Origin: Psychroflexus tropicus DSM 15496
GTDB taxonomy: Bacteria; Bacteroidota; Bacteroidia; Flavobacteriales; Flavobacteriaceae
NCBI RefSeq assembly: GCF_000378765.1
Contig: NZ_KB905342.1
Span: forward strand, 62,001 to 126,000
Direction: 5' to 3'
DNA length: 64,000 nucleotides
Shown here: positions 1 to 7,721 of the stretch, in pieces
Position numbering within the stretch: the first letter of the stretch is position 1
How the letters are laid out: every line of letters begins with the position of its first letter
Notes under the pieces: generated by a model
Database searches by the model: none
The model's input: only the letters and a program-made list of their open reading frames with translations
Told to the model about the DNA's origin: nothing
Made by a program: the position numbers and the translations under genes

Positions 1-793
1 CACAAACCTCGGTAGTAATCTTTTTCTCGGTTAGTGGTTTGGAGTTATCAAACAAATGTGTTTCTGCTTCGGTGGTGAGGTGAAGAATATGTAATCTGGC
101 ATCATGCTTTTTAGCCAATTTGATGGCACGTTCTGTTGCTTCAAAACATGCCTTTTCACTTCTTATATAAGGGTGATGTTTAACTGAAAGATCGTCGCCA
201 TAACGACTCCTAAAAAGCTTTTCATTTTCTACAACCATCTCTTCTTTTTCAGAATGAATGGCGATGATAGATTTGCAATGAGCGAAAAGCTTTTCCATCA
301 TTTCCGGCCGGTCTGCGATTAAGTTACCTTTTTTCGTAAAATAAAGTCCGTCATCTGAGACTGCAAGTAGTCCTGACGTATCAAGCTTGATTATCTCTTC
401 GAGATTATCGGCATTGACTCCTAGAAAAAAACCAAAATTAGCCAGTGATTTTTGAGATGCCAATTCATACTTTTCATTAAGCTTGCCTAAGTCCATGACA
501 TTGGGAGAAGTGTTTGGCATATCGATAAACGAAGTAACTCCTCCGGCAATAGCAGCTTTGCTTTCAGTATACAGATCTGCTTTATAGGTAAAACCAGGAT
601 CTCTAAAATGAACCTGACCATCTAAAACTCCGGGGAGCACATAAAGCCCAGAACCATCGATCACCTTAATATCATTATCTTCTTCAATCTGGCCAATCTT
701 AGCAATCAATCCCTCACTGATTAGGATATCAGCAACTTTGACTTCATTTTCATTGACGATTTGAATGTTTTTAATCAACGTGTTTTGCATCAT
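1..793 (-). CDS. pyrC: Dihydroorotase, N-terminal part (cut by window edge)
   Basis: Only the first ~264 residues are present; the gene runs off the left edge. Dihydroorotase closes carbamoyl-aspartate to dihydroorotate in cytoplasmic pyrimidine synthesis. The amidohydrolase metal motif is visible as DGQVHFRDPG around residues 50-60, followed by GGVTSFIDMPNT and, further on, HSEKEE and LHILHLTTEAE, the pattern of Bacteroidota dihydroorotases. The first His of the usual HxH pair is Gln here, which from memory is the normal form in this phylum. Two adjacent ATG codons (793 and 790) could be the start. It lies 47 bp downstream of an SbtA-like bicarbonate transporter on the same strand and is probably cotranscribed with it. 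Confidence 0.9.
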   Translation of the reverse strand, partial: MMQNTLIKNIQIVNENEVKVADILISEGLIAKIGQIEEDNDIKVIDGSGLYVLPGVLDGQVHFRDPGFTYKADLYTESKAAIAGGVTSFIDMPNTSPNVMDLGKLNEKYELASQKSLANFGFFLGVNADNLEEIIKLDTSGLLAVSDDGLYFTKKGNLIADRPEMMEKLFAHCKSIIAIHSEKEEMVVENEKLFRSRYGDDLSVKHHPYIRSEKACFEATERAIKLAKKHDARLHILHLTTEAETHLFDNSKPLTEKKITTEVC

Positions 794-840
794 CTCAACT
801 GAATTAATATTTATGTTTTTCGACCATTGCAACTCAACTT

Positions 841-1809
841 TTAAAAGTAATTAATGATTCCAAGGTATACTGGTATCCCAAAAGTGATATTAAAGGGGAA
901 GGTAATTGCTAATGCCATAGGCAAGTAAAGCCCTGGGTTGGCTTTCGGGACTGCTAATTTCATTGCAGCAGGCACCGCGATATAAGAAGCACTAGCTACC
1001 AGTATAGCCAAAAGCAAGCTATTCCCTTCGCTTTCCAGGAAAAGTCCAGAAATTAGAGCAGTTAAGCATCCGTTAACTAGAGGAATCAGAACCGCAAACA
1101 AAAAAGCAGAAAGCCCATTACTTTTAAAAACTTTGAGATGTTTACCACTGGAAAGTCCCATATCTAGTAAAAACACAGCCAGAAACCCTTTAAAAATATC
1201 TGTCGTAAAAGGCTCGATACCTCTTGCCTGTTCATCACTAGCCATAAATCCTATGAACAAGCTACCTACTAATAAAACTACACTGCCGTTGCTCAAGGAG
1301 TGTTTTATAATTGAACTGAAATTAATTTTTGGTGCTCCTTTAGAAGATTTCGCAAAGACGGCTAGTAAGAGGACACCCATCACAATAGCAGGAGCTTCCA
1401 TGGAAGCCATTACCGCTACCATAAAACCATCGTATTCTATTCCCTGCAAGTCTAAAAAAGAAATAGTAGTTAGAAACGTGACCGCACTGATGGAACCATA
1501 GGCTGCAGCTACCGCCGCGGCATTATAGATTCCAAATTTTCTTTTTGCGATCCAAAATGTATAAAGCGGGATAAGAATTGCACTGAGCAATCCAATAGCA
1601 AACGCCCAGATAATTTCACCTCCAAACTCACTGTGAACTAACTCTTGTCCACCTTTAAAACCGATGGAAAACATTAAATACAAGGAGATGAATTTTGAAG
1701 AATTTGCAGGGATTTCTAAATCACTTTTTATAAAAGCAGCAAATATTCCCAAGCAAAAGAACAATAATGCAGGGTTGGTTAAATTATCCAGCAGCAGGTT
1801 CAAATCCAT
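841..1809 (-). CDS. SbtA-family sodium-dependent bicarbonate transporter
   Basis: A membrane protein of 322 residues with about ten hydrophobic segments, matching the SbtA (formerly DUF897) permease family, which imports bicarbonate with sodium. Typical features are the N-terminal LTNPALLFFCLGIFAA segment, SIGFKGG near residue 50, and two related half-repeats with conserved Gly/Ala-rich helices (YGSISAVTF, SASYIAVPAA). I start it at the ATG at 1809 (MDLNLLL), since family proteins begin right before this helix; an in-frame ATG at 1848 would add 13 residues and would overlap the promoter-like box. It precedes pyrC on the same strand. The substrate is inferred from the family only; no SbtB (PII-like) partner gene is visible next to it. 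Confidence 0.82.
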   Translation of the reverse strand: MDLNLLLDNLTNPALLFFCLGIFAAFIKSDLEIPANSSKFISLYLMFSIGFKGGQELVHSEFGGEIIWAFAIGLLSAILIPLYTFWIAKRKFGIYNAAAVAAAYGSISAVTFLTTISFLDLQGIEYDGFMVAVMASMEAPAIVMGVLLLAVFAKSSKGAPKINFSSIIKHSLSNGSVVLLVGSLFIGFMASDEQARGIEPFTTDIFKGFLAVFLLDMGLSSGKHLKVFKSNGLSAFLFAVLIPLVNGCLTALISGLFLESEGNSLLLAILVASASYIAVPAAMKLAVPKANPGLYLPMALAITFPFNITFGIPVYLGIINYF

Positions 1810-1834
1810 AAATCCTAATGTTAATATTTTGCTG

Positions 1835-1864
1835 CAAATATTTAACAAAAAAAGAAATGCAAAA
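1835..1864 (-). promoter_or_regulatory. Candidate Bacteroidota promoter for the sbtA-like/pyrC pair
   Basis: On the minus strand a TTTTG element (1860-1864) is followed after 17 bases by AATATTTG (1835-1842), one mismatch from the TAnnTTTG -7 consensus of Bacteroidota. It lies about 25 bases upstream of the ATG at 1809, which supports that start. Confidence 0.5.
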
Positions 1865-1935
1865 CATTTACTTTTTTAATGCTTCCCATAAAACATTTAT
1901 AAGTACGTAGGCATGTTAATTCTTAGGATTCAAAG

Positions 1936-2937
1936 TCAAACCTTAACCAACATTTTTCCCTTGTTTTTACCGTCGAAAAGATCGATAAAGGCTTGAGGAA
2001 TGGTCTCAAATCCTACTTGAATAGTTTCTTCGTATTGAAGTTTGCCTTCTTGAAGCCATTGCGCTAATTGTTGAATACCCTCGGGATGCCTTTCTTTATA
2101 ATCGAAAATGATAAAGCCTTGCATGGAAGAACTAGTTTTAATCAAAAAGGGTTGAACGCTTGTACTTTTTGGCAATTCAGTTTTATTATAAACAGAAATA
2201 GCCCCACAAACAATAGTTCTTGAGAATTTATTGATGTTGTACAACACCGCTTCAGAAATTTCTCCTCCCACATTATCATAGTAGACATCTACTCCATTAG
2301 GACATGCTTTTGCGATAGCCTGAACCATATTGTCTGTGGTTTTATAGTTGATACCTTCATCATAGCCATACTCAGATTTAATCAGTTCTATTTTTTCATC
2401 TGTTCCCGCTATTCCAACCACGCGCATGCCTAAGATTTTTCCTATTTGACCCACCACGGTTCCAACTGCACCAGCAGCACCAGAGACTAAAAGCGTCTCC
2501 CCTTTTTTAGGTTTTCCGATATCAGTTAGACCAAAATAGGCTGTTAATCCAGTCATCCCTAAAATTCCGAGATAAGCAGATAAAGGCGCTTTATCAGAAT
2601 CAACTTTCTTAAGGTTATCTGTATTCAACACCTGGTATTCCTTCCACTCCATCATTCCCGTCACAAAGTCGCCAGCTTTCAAATTGGAGGACTTAGATTC
2701 TAGGACTTCGGCCACACATCCTGATACAATAGGCTGGTCAAGTTCGAAGGGATCAATATAAGATTTAGCATCCATCATTCTCCCTCTTAAATAAGGATCC
2801 ACAGAAACATAGGTTATTTTAAGTAAAACTTCCCCTTCATTTAATTGTGGAAGTTCGGTCGTTGTAAATTCAAAATCAGATAACTTAGGTCTTCCTTGTG
2901 GTCTGTTTTTTAGGTTAATGGTATTAGTCGATTTCAT
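1936..2937 (-). CDS. NADP-dependent MDR-superfamily oxidoreductase
   Basis: A 333-residue zinc-independent medium-chain dehydrogenase/reductase of the leukotriene B4 dehydrogenase / CurA group. These enzymes reduce the double bond of alpha,beta-unsaturated ketones and aldehydes with NADPH. The N-terminal GroES-like part carries SVDPYLRGRM (residues 45-54). The Rossmann nucleotide motif AAGAVGTVVGQIGK sits near residues 154-167, and YYDNVGG near 220 is also typical. The Cys/His zinc ligands of alcohol dehydrogenases are absent, as expected for this branch. It appears to be a single-gene unit, and its physiological substrate cannot be told from the sequence. Confidence 0.85.
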   Translation of the reverse strand: MKSTNTINLKNRPQGRPKLSDFEFTTTELPQLNEGEVLLKITYVSVDPYLRGRMMDAKSYIDPFELDQPIVSGCVAEVLESKSSNLKAGDFVTGMMEWKEYQVLNTDNLKKVDSDKAPLSAYLGILGMTGLTAYFGLTDIGKPKKGETLLVSGAAGAVGTVVGQIGKILGMRVVGIAGTDEKIELIKSEYGYDEGINYKTTDNMVQAIAKACPNGVDVYYDNVGGEISEAVLYNINKFSRTIVCGAISVYNKTELPKSTSVQPFLIKTSSSMQGFIIFDYKERHPEGIQQLAQWLQEGKLQYEETIQVGFETIPQAFIDLFDGKNKGKMLVKV

Positions 2938-3029
2938 GATTTATTTTTTTTCTGATTCAAATTACAGGAACAATTTCTGGATTGGTATTAAAATTAGGCT
3001 AAAACTTAAGGTGATTTACCAGTTGACTC

Positions 3030-4760
3030 TCACTGTTTATCCGTTTGTATTCTTAATCTGGATAAGCCTACACCATTTTCTAGTTCGCAGATATAAGCGA
3101 TAAGTTGTTCACGTAGTTCACATTGTAAATCCCAGGCAGTGAAGGGATCTTTGGCACTGCAAAGTGCCCTTAGTTTAATTGCTTTTTCGGTAGATTCCAC
3201 GACCTGAACAGTAGGTTGTTTTGCTTTATCCCATTTATCTGAAGCTTCGGCAAGGATTTTGTATTTTTTCCTAACTTTCTCTACATCAATGCGGTAGTCT
3301 GTATAAATGTCAATCGACCGGATCTGACCTGCTCCTCTCATCGACCAGTTCTCAAAGGATTCAGAAATCACAGATTTTAATGGGATTACAATTCTTCTTT
3401 TGTCCCAGGTTTTTACCACCATGAAGACAAATCCAATATCTTCAACCTGCCCCCACTGACCTGAGAAAATTACAATATCCCCCACCTGAGCTGGTTTGGT
3501 GACAGCAATCTGGATTCCGGCAATTATATTTCCTAAGGTACTTTGGGCAGCAATACCTACGATTATAGTAGCTACTCCAGCTGAGGCAAATAGAGAGATG
3601 CCCAGATTCTTAAAAGCTTCAAACTGTGATAAAATAATACTAGCTCCTATAAGCACAACTATTGAGGTCACTATACGTCGACCTACTGAAAGATGCGTAA
3701 GAATTCGTCTTTCTTTTAGGCTTTTCTCTGTATAAATATCTTCAGTGCTGTTTTTGGCAATAAAGGACAAAAAGGCATCTGCAAAACGCATAAAAAACCA
3801 GGTCCCGAAGATCACAGCTAATATTAAAAGCAGTTTATAAAAGCTGTTTGCAAAGTCTCCATTGAAGGAAATAAAATTATTCAGCAGCACATAAAATAAA
3901 AGAGTTCCCACAAAGAGTGACGCTGGAAGTGCCAGCCTAAAAGATGTAGAAGATATCCAAACTATAGATGATTGACCAAAGACACGTTTCAAGATGAACA
4001 TGGTTAACCAGCCTAAAATAATGCTAAAGATCAGTGCGATAATTGTAGCTAAATATTTCCATATGGCTATATTCAGGAACGTTTCATCTACAGCCCAATC
4101 TGGCAAATTTTTTGAAATTTGTCTTGTTCCATATTTACTGTACAAGGCATCAATATTATCTACTGTATTGGAAGAAATCAACCAAAAGGGCGATTCATTT
4201 CTGTATTTGACGCGTTGCAATCGCAAATCGATTGTTCTATCATTAATTTTAAGACGACCAAAAGCAATACTTCGCCTGGGCTCACCAACCAAGGCATTGT
4301 TGGTTTGGAAAGCAATGTCCAGCTGTCCGTCTGGCCGGTCTGGTATTTTATCCCAGTCAATATTAAGATTTTGATTGATGACCGTGTAGAGTTTTTGTGC
4401 TAGAATAGCCACCTGTTCTTTGGTAGTTGACGATGGTAATAAGTTAAAATTGAACGATTTAGCTGCCTGAAGATAATCATCATTCCTGGCACTTAAAATG
4501 AAGTTTTCTAATGTAGCCTGGGGAGTAGACCGATTAACAGTGATTTCTCTTGGATTAAAAATTTCATTTTGACGTTCTAGGACAAAATAAGCTTCATTAT
4601 AAGATTCGATATTTCTATTGGAAAAATCTGTTGAATCTTTTATGGTACTCTCCTTGGTTATTCCTTTCTTCTGAAGAGTATCCTGGGCAAACGCAGGAGT
4701 CTTAAGTAAGGTAGCTAAGCCAATGAATAAGTAAAATAAAAAAATAGTTATTGATTTCAT
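3030..4760 (-). CDS. MscS-family mechanosensitive channel with long periplasmic N-terminus
   Basis: A 576-residue small-conductance mechanosensitive channel, which opens under membrane tension to release solutes in osmotic downshock. The first 25 residues form a signal peptide ending near AFAQD. About 200 residues of extracytoplasmic domain follow, and then roughly five membrane segments (about 235-410). The pore-lining helix and beta domain are clear: FASAGVATIIVGIAAQSTL, then KPAQVGDIVIF and NWSMRG. The N-terminal domain is larger than in E. coli MscS (286 aa), as is usual for flavobacterial members; its role is unknown. It stands alone, convergent with nothing and downstream of the tRNA-Leu region. 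Confidence 0.88.
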   Translation of the reverse strand: MKSITIFLFYLFIGLATLLKTPAFAQDTLQKKGITKESTIKDSTDFSNRNIESYNEAYFVLERQNEIFNPREITVNRSTPQATLENFILSARNDDYLQAAKSFNFNLLPSSTTKEQVAILAQKLYTVINQNLNIDWDKIPDRPDGQLDIAFQTNNALVGEPRRSIAFGRLKINDRTIDLRLQRVKYRNESPFWLISSNTVDNIDALYSKYGTRQISKNLPDWAVDETFLNIAIWKYLATIIALIFSIILGWLTMFILKRVFGQSSIVWISSTSFRLALPASLFVGTLLFYVLLNNFISFNGDFANSFYKLLLILAVIFGTWFFMRFADAFLSFIAKNSTEDIYTEKSLKERRILTHLSVGRRIVTSIVVLIGASIILSQFEAFKNLGISLFASAGVATIIVGIAAQSTLGNIIAGIQIAVTKPAQVGDIVIFSGQWGQVEDIGFVFMVVKTWDKRRIVIPLKSVISESFENWSMRGAGQIRSIDIYTDYRIDVEKVRKKYKILAEASDKWDKAKQPTVQVVESTEKAIKLRALCSAKDPFTAWDLQCELREQLIAYICELENGVGLSRLRIQTDKQ

Positions 4761-4951
4761 TATTAGTTCTTAAATACTGAATATCAGCAATATGATCCTT
4801 AAGATAATCAAGCAAAGCTGAAAAGTAATTATATTTAATTTGGTAGAATGAAAGATAGCATTATTTTAAGGTTTCTGATTGTACTTGCTATCTCTATTGA
4901 AGTTTGGCATAAGAGGTGTATTTAGGATGAACCTCATGACTTATTTATAAC

Positions 4952-5116
4952 CTATAACATCTTTATTTCCATAAAAACCTCCGAGAGAATCGGAGGCTTA
5001 GTGGTTTTATTTAATCCACTTTGGTGACTCCAGAATCTTTGTAGAAAGTTAGAAGTAAGGCCCACATAAATATAATTTCGCTCCAAACTTGATATAGCAT
5101 ATACGTAATAACTCAT
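4952..5116 (-). pseudogene. Truncated GIY-YIG endonuclease remnant
   Basis: A 54-codon open frame begins at ATG 5116 and encodes MSYYVYAISSLERNYIYVG followed by LTSNFLQRFWSHQSG and NKTTKP. This is the N-terminal half of the small UvrC-type GIY-YIG nucleases common in Bacteroidota: YVY and YVG form the signature and the R of QRF aligns with the usual conserved Arg. Intact family members run about 80-100 residues and have a conserved Glu in the second half. Here homology stops after KTTKP and is replaced by PPILSEVF..., which is the coding reading of a terminator hairpin. It lies just downstream of tRNA-Leu on the same strand. I read it as a decayed, non-functional copy, though a short peptide could still be made. 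Confidence 0.7.
4973..4996 (-). terminator. Rho-independent terminator, near-copy of the tRNA-Leu terminator
   Basis: On the minus strand CCTCCGA / TCGGAGG form a perfect 7-bp stem with a 5-base loop, followed by TTTTT. The hairpin lies inside the truncated GIY-YIG frame and shares the 13-base lead ACTAAGCCTCCGA with the tRNA-Leu terminator ~175 bp upstream. Confidence 0.7.
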
Positions 5117-5145
5117 AATAATAAGTATATGGTTTTCATTCGCAT

Positions 5146-5173
5146 AAAAAAAGCCCCCGAGTGTTTCGGAGGC
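5146..5173 (-). terminator. Rho-independent terminator of tRNA-Leu
   Basis: On the minus strand GCCTCCGA pairs with TCGGGGGC (one G-T wobble) around a 5-base loop and is followed by seven T. It begins four bases after the tRNA discriminator base, so the tRNA is a single-gene transcript ending here. Confidence 0.85.
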
Positions 5174-5177
5174 TTAG

Positions 5178-5259
5178 TACCTAGGGCGGGAATCGAACCC
5201 GCACATCGTAAGATACTGGGTTTTGAATCCAGCGCGTCTACCAATTCCGCCACCTAGGC
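5178..5259 (-). tRNA. tRNA-Leu (anticodon CAA)
   Basis: An 82-base class II tRNA. The acceptor stem is GCCTAGG with CCTAGGT (a G1-U72 pair), the discriminator is A73, the D arm contains TTGGTAGAC, and the T arm is GCGGG-TTCGATT-CCCGC. The anticodon loop TTCAAAA gives anticodon CAA. A 13-base variable region is present, as expected for tRNA-Leu. CCA is not encoded. The closing base pair of the anticodon stem (31-39) is A-C rather than a Watson-Crick pair. Confidence 0.95.
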
Positions 5260-5271
5260 ATTTTGGAGTTG

Positions 5272-5279
5272 CAAAAATA
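5272..5279 (-). promoter_or_regulatory. Candidate -7 box for tRNA-Leu
   Basis: The minus strand reads TATTTTTG, an exact TAnnTTTG match, ending 13 bases before the mature tRNA 5' end. No clear -33 TTG is seen at the usual spacing. Confidence 0.45.
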
Positions 5280-5343
5280 TAAAATTATTTCTTCTGTAAA
5301 GTAAAATATTGAAGTAAATTATATTCAACTTGATTTATTTATC

Positions 5344-5351
5344 TAAATTTG
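5344..5351 (+). promoter_or_regulatory. Candidate -7 box for the prs operon
   Basis: TAAATTTG is an exact match to TAnnTTTG, 41 bases upstream of the prs ATG. A TTG at 5330-5332 is closer than the usual -33 spacing, so only the -7 box is convincing. Confidence 0.5.
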
Positions 5352-5392
5352 CACTCCATAAAAATGAATATCCCTCAAAAGGTCAATAAGTT

Positions 5393-6334
5393 ATGGCAGA
5401 CGTAGAAAAGGTCGCGAAAATTTTTGCTTGTTCGCAAAGCACAGAATTAGCTAAAGCAATTGCTAAGTCTTACGGCATCCCTCTTGGAAATGTCAATACA
5501 CTGCATTTTAGCGATGGTGAGTTTCAACCTTCTTTTGAAGAAAGTGTAAGAGGTTCTCGTGTTTTCATCATTGGCTCTACGTTTCCAAACTCAGACAATT
5601 TGATGGAAATGCTGCTTATGCTGGATGCAGCTAAGCGGTCCTCAGCGAGACATATTACAGCAGTGATGCCGTATTTTGGCTGGGCCAGACAGGATAGAAA
5701 AGATAAACCCAGAGTTCCTATTGCTGCCAAGATGGTGGCTAAAATGCTGGAAACAGCAGGGGCGACACGGATTATTACTATGGATCTGCATGCCGACCAA
5801 ATACAAGGCTTTTTCGAAAAACCAGTCGATCATTTATTTGCCTCTACGGTCTTTTTACCTTATTTGAGAAGTTTGAATCTCGATGATTTAACCATAGCTT
5901 CACCAGACATGGGGGGTTCCAAAAGAGCCTACGCCTACTCTAAGTTTTTAGAAAGTGATGTGGTTATTTGCTACAAGCAACGAGCCAAGGCCAATAAAAT
6001 ATCACATATGGAATTGATTGGTGATGTGACTGGTAAGAATGTTGTTTTAGCCGACGACATGGTAGATACTGCAGGGACACTAACCCACGCCGCTAACCTC
6101 ATGATGGAGCGTGGCGCGAAAAGCGTAAGAGCGATTTGTTCTCACCCGGTATTATCTGGTGGTGCTTATCAAAAGCTCGAAGACTCTAAATTAGAAGAAT
6201 TGATTGTGACGGATAGTATTCCGTTAAAACAAAGCAGTCCTAAAATAAAAGTATTAAGCTGTGCAGATTTGTTTGCAGATGTGATGAAAGCCGTCCATTA
6301 TAACAAGTCTATCAGCGGTAAGTTTTTAATGTAG
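5393..6334 (+). CDS. prs: Ribose-phosphate pyrophosphokinase
   Basis: A 313-residue PRPP synthetase, which transfers pyrophosphate from ATP to ribose-5-phosphate and so supplies nucleotide, His and Trp synthesis. The length is normal for class I enzymes. The PRPP-binding loop appears as ADDMVDTAGT (about residues 220-229), the metal/ATP site as TMDLHADQIQGFF, and the flexible-loop region as FGWARQDRKDKPR. It is the first gene of a forward run prs-rplY-pth-ribF and is separated from rplY by only 22 bases, so the two are likely cotranscribed. This order is common in flavobacteria. Confidence 0.97.
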   Translation: MADVEKVAKIFACSQSTELAKAIAKSYGIPLGNVNTLHFSDGEFQPSFEESVRGSRVFIIGSTFPNSDNLMEMLLMLDAAKRSSARHITAVMPYFGWARQDRKDKPRVPIAAKMVAKMLETAGATRIITMDLHADQIQGFFEKPVDHLFASTVFLPYLRSLNLDDLTIASPDMGGSKRAYAYSKFLESDVVICYKQRAKANKISHMELIGDVTGKNVVLADDMVDTAGTLTHAANLMMERGAKSVRAICSHPVLSGGAYQKLEDSKLEELIVTDSIPLKQSSPKIKVLSCADLFADVMKAVHYNKSISGKFLM

Positions 6335-6356
6335 TTTAATTTAATTTAATTTTTTT

Positions 6357-7019
6357 ATGAAATCGATTACGATCAAAGGATCTAAAAGAGAAAGCGTAGG
6401 CAAGAAAGCTACGAAAGCCTTACGTAATGCTGGAGAGGTCCCTTGCGTTATTTACGGGGGGGATAATATCGTGCATTTTGCTGCGCCAGAAGTGTCTTTC
6501 AACAAGTTGATTTACACTCCCGATGTACACACTGTAATTGTTGACCTTGATGGCAACAAGACCAATGCTGTGCTTCAAGACATCCAATTCCACCCTGTGA
6601 CAGATGAAATTCTGCACATTGATTTCTATGAATTCCACGAAGGACAAGAAATTACTATGGAAATTCCTGTTCACTCTGAAGGTATTCCTAAAGGTGTTAA
6701 AAATGGTGGTGTCTTGAGATTCAACTTAAGACGTATGACTGTAAGAGGTCTTGCCAAAAACCTCCCAGATTATATTGTTGCTAACGTAACTCCACTTAAA
6801 ATTGGACAAAAGCTTTACGTTACTGCAGTTGCAAGTGAAGATTACAAAATCATGCACCCAGACAATACTGTAATTTGTCAGGTAAGAACTTCTAGAAATG
6901 TATCGCTTATCGGCGTTGATGAAGACGAAGATGAAGACGATGAAGCAACTGAAGGTGAAGAAGGAGAAGAAACTCCAGCTGAGGGTGGCGATGATGCTGC
7001 TGAAGAAAGCGAAGAGTAA
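6357..7019 (+). CDS. rplY: 50S ribosomal protein L25 (Ctc/TL5 form)
   Basis: A 220-residue long-form L25, which binds 5S rRNA in the large ribosomal subunit. The N-terminal L25 barrel (about 1-90) begins with [18 protein letters not shown] and contains [18 protein letters not shown]. The C-terminal TL5 domain (about 95-185) follows. The last ~35 residues are almost wholly Asp/Glu with some Gly/Ala, an acidic tail common in Bacteroidota homologues but absent from E. coli L25 (94 aa). It follows prs closely and is closed by a strong terminator at 7043. Confidence 0.96.
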   Translation: MKSITIKGSKRESVGKKATKALRNAGEVPCVIYGGDNIVHFAAPEVSFNKLIYTPDVHTVIVDLDGNKTNAVLQDIQFHPVTDEILHIDFYEFHEGQEITMEIPVHSEGIPKGVKNGGVLRFNLRRMTVRGLAKNLPDYIVANVTPLKIGQKLYVTAVASEDYKIMHPDNTVICQVRTSRNVSLIGVDEDEDEDDEATEGEEGEETPAEGGDDAAEESEE

Positions 7020-7042
7020 ATCTCAGATTTATAATTTACTTA

Positions 7043-7073
7043 AAGCATCCTGTTTTTCAGGATGCTTTTTTAT
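7043..7073 (+). terminator. Terminator after rplY
   Basis: AAGCATCC and GGATGCTT form a perfect 8-bp stem around a 9-base loop, followed by TTTTTTATTTTT. It separates prs-rplY from pth. Confidence 0.85.
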
Positions 7074-7091
7074 TTTTATAAAAAATTCTAG

Positions 7092-7715
7092 ATGAGAGCT
7101 TTTTTTGCTAAACTTTTATCCAAATCAAAACCAGAAGAGATAGATCCTATGAAGAAGTTTTTGATTGTTGGCCTTGGAAATCCAGGACCGAAGTATGAGA
7201 ATACCAGACACAATATCGGTTTCAAAATTCTGGATACTCTGGCAGAAAAAAGAGAACTTACTTTTGAAGCAGATCGTTATGCAGATAAGGCAGAATTCAA
7301 TTTTAAAGGGAAAAAGTTTATTCTTATAAAACCTAGCACGTTTATGAACCTTAGCGGTAAAGCTGTTCGCTATTGGTTGGAGAAAGAGAAAATTTCTATT
7401 CAGAACCTCATGGTCATCACAGACGACCTGAATCTTTCATTTGGAACCTTGAGGCTTAAAGCTAAAGGAAGCCATGGAGGTCATAATGGTTTAAAGCATA
7501 TCCAAGATATTTTACAAACCACCGCCTATCCGAGATTTCGTTTTGGAATAAGCGATGAGTTTTCTAAGGGACAACAGGTCGATTATGTATTGAGCGAATG
7601 GACTTCTAAGGAGCAGGAACAACTTGAAGAGCGCTTGGACACCTCGTCAGAATTGATTCTTTCATTTGGAACAGCTGGAATTCATAATACGATGAACAGC
7701 TTTAACGGAAAATAG
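7092..7715 (+). CDS. pth: Peptidyl-tRNA hydrolase
   Basis: A 207-residue enzyme that frees tRNA from peptidyl-tRNA dropped by stalled ribosomes. Family motifs are all present: VGLGNPGPKYENTRHNIGF with the catalytic His in TRHNIG, KPSTFMNLSG, DDLNLSFGTLRLK and GSHGGHNGLKHI. The core starts at Met20 (7149). The 19-residue Lys-rich extension from ATG 7092 (MRAFFAKLLSKSKPEEIDP) resembles the extension seen in other flavobacterial Pth proteins, so I keep the longer start. It sits 18 bases after the rplY terminator and 6 bases before ribF. Confidence 0.95.
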   Translation: MRAFFAKLLSKSKPEEIDPMKKFLIVGLGNPGPKYENTRHNIGFKILDTLAEKRELTFEADRYADKAEFNFKGKKFILIKPSTFMNLSGKAVRYWLEKEKISIQNLMVITDDLNLSFGTLRLKAKGSHGGHNGLKHIQDILQTTAYPRFRFGISDEFSKGQQVDYVLSEWTSKEQEQLEERLDTSSELILSFGTAGIHNTMNSFNGK

Positions 7716-7721
7716 AAACGC

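Noticed and set aside
1133-1501. Open frame on the plus strand opposite the SbtA-like gene
   Set aside because: It has no domain pattern and lies fully antisense to a well-supported membrane protein.
6920-7016. GAAGA-type repeats at the end of rplY as a microsatellite
   Set aside because: The repeats encode the acidic tail common to L25 proteins of this phylum and need no other explanation.
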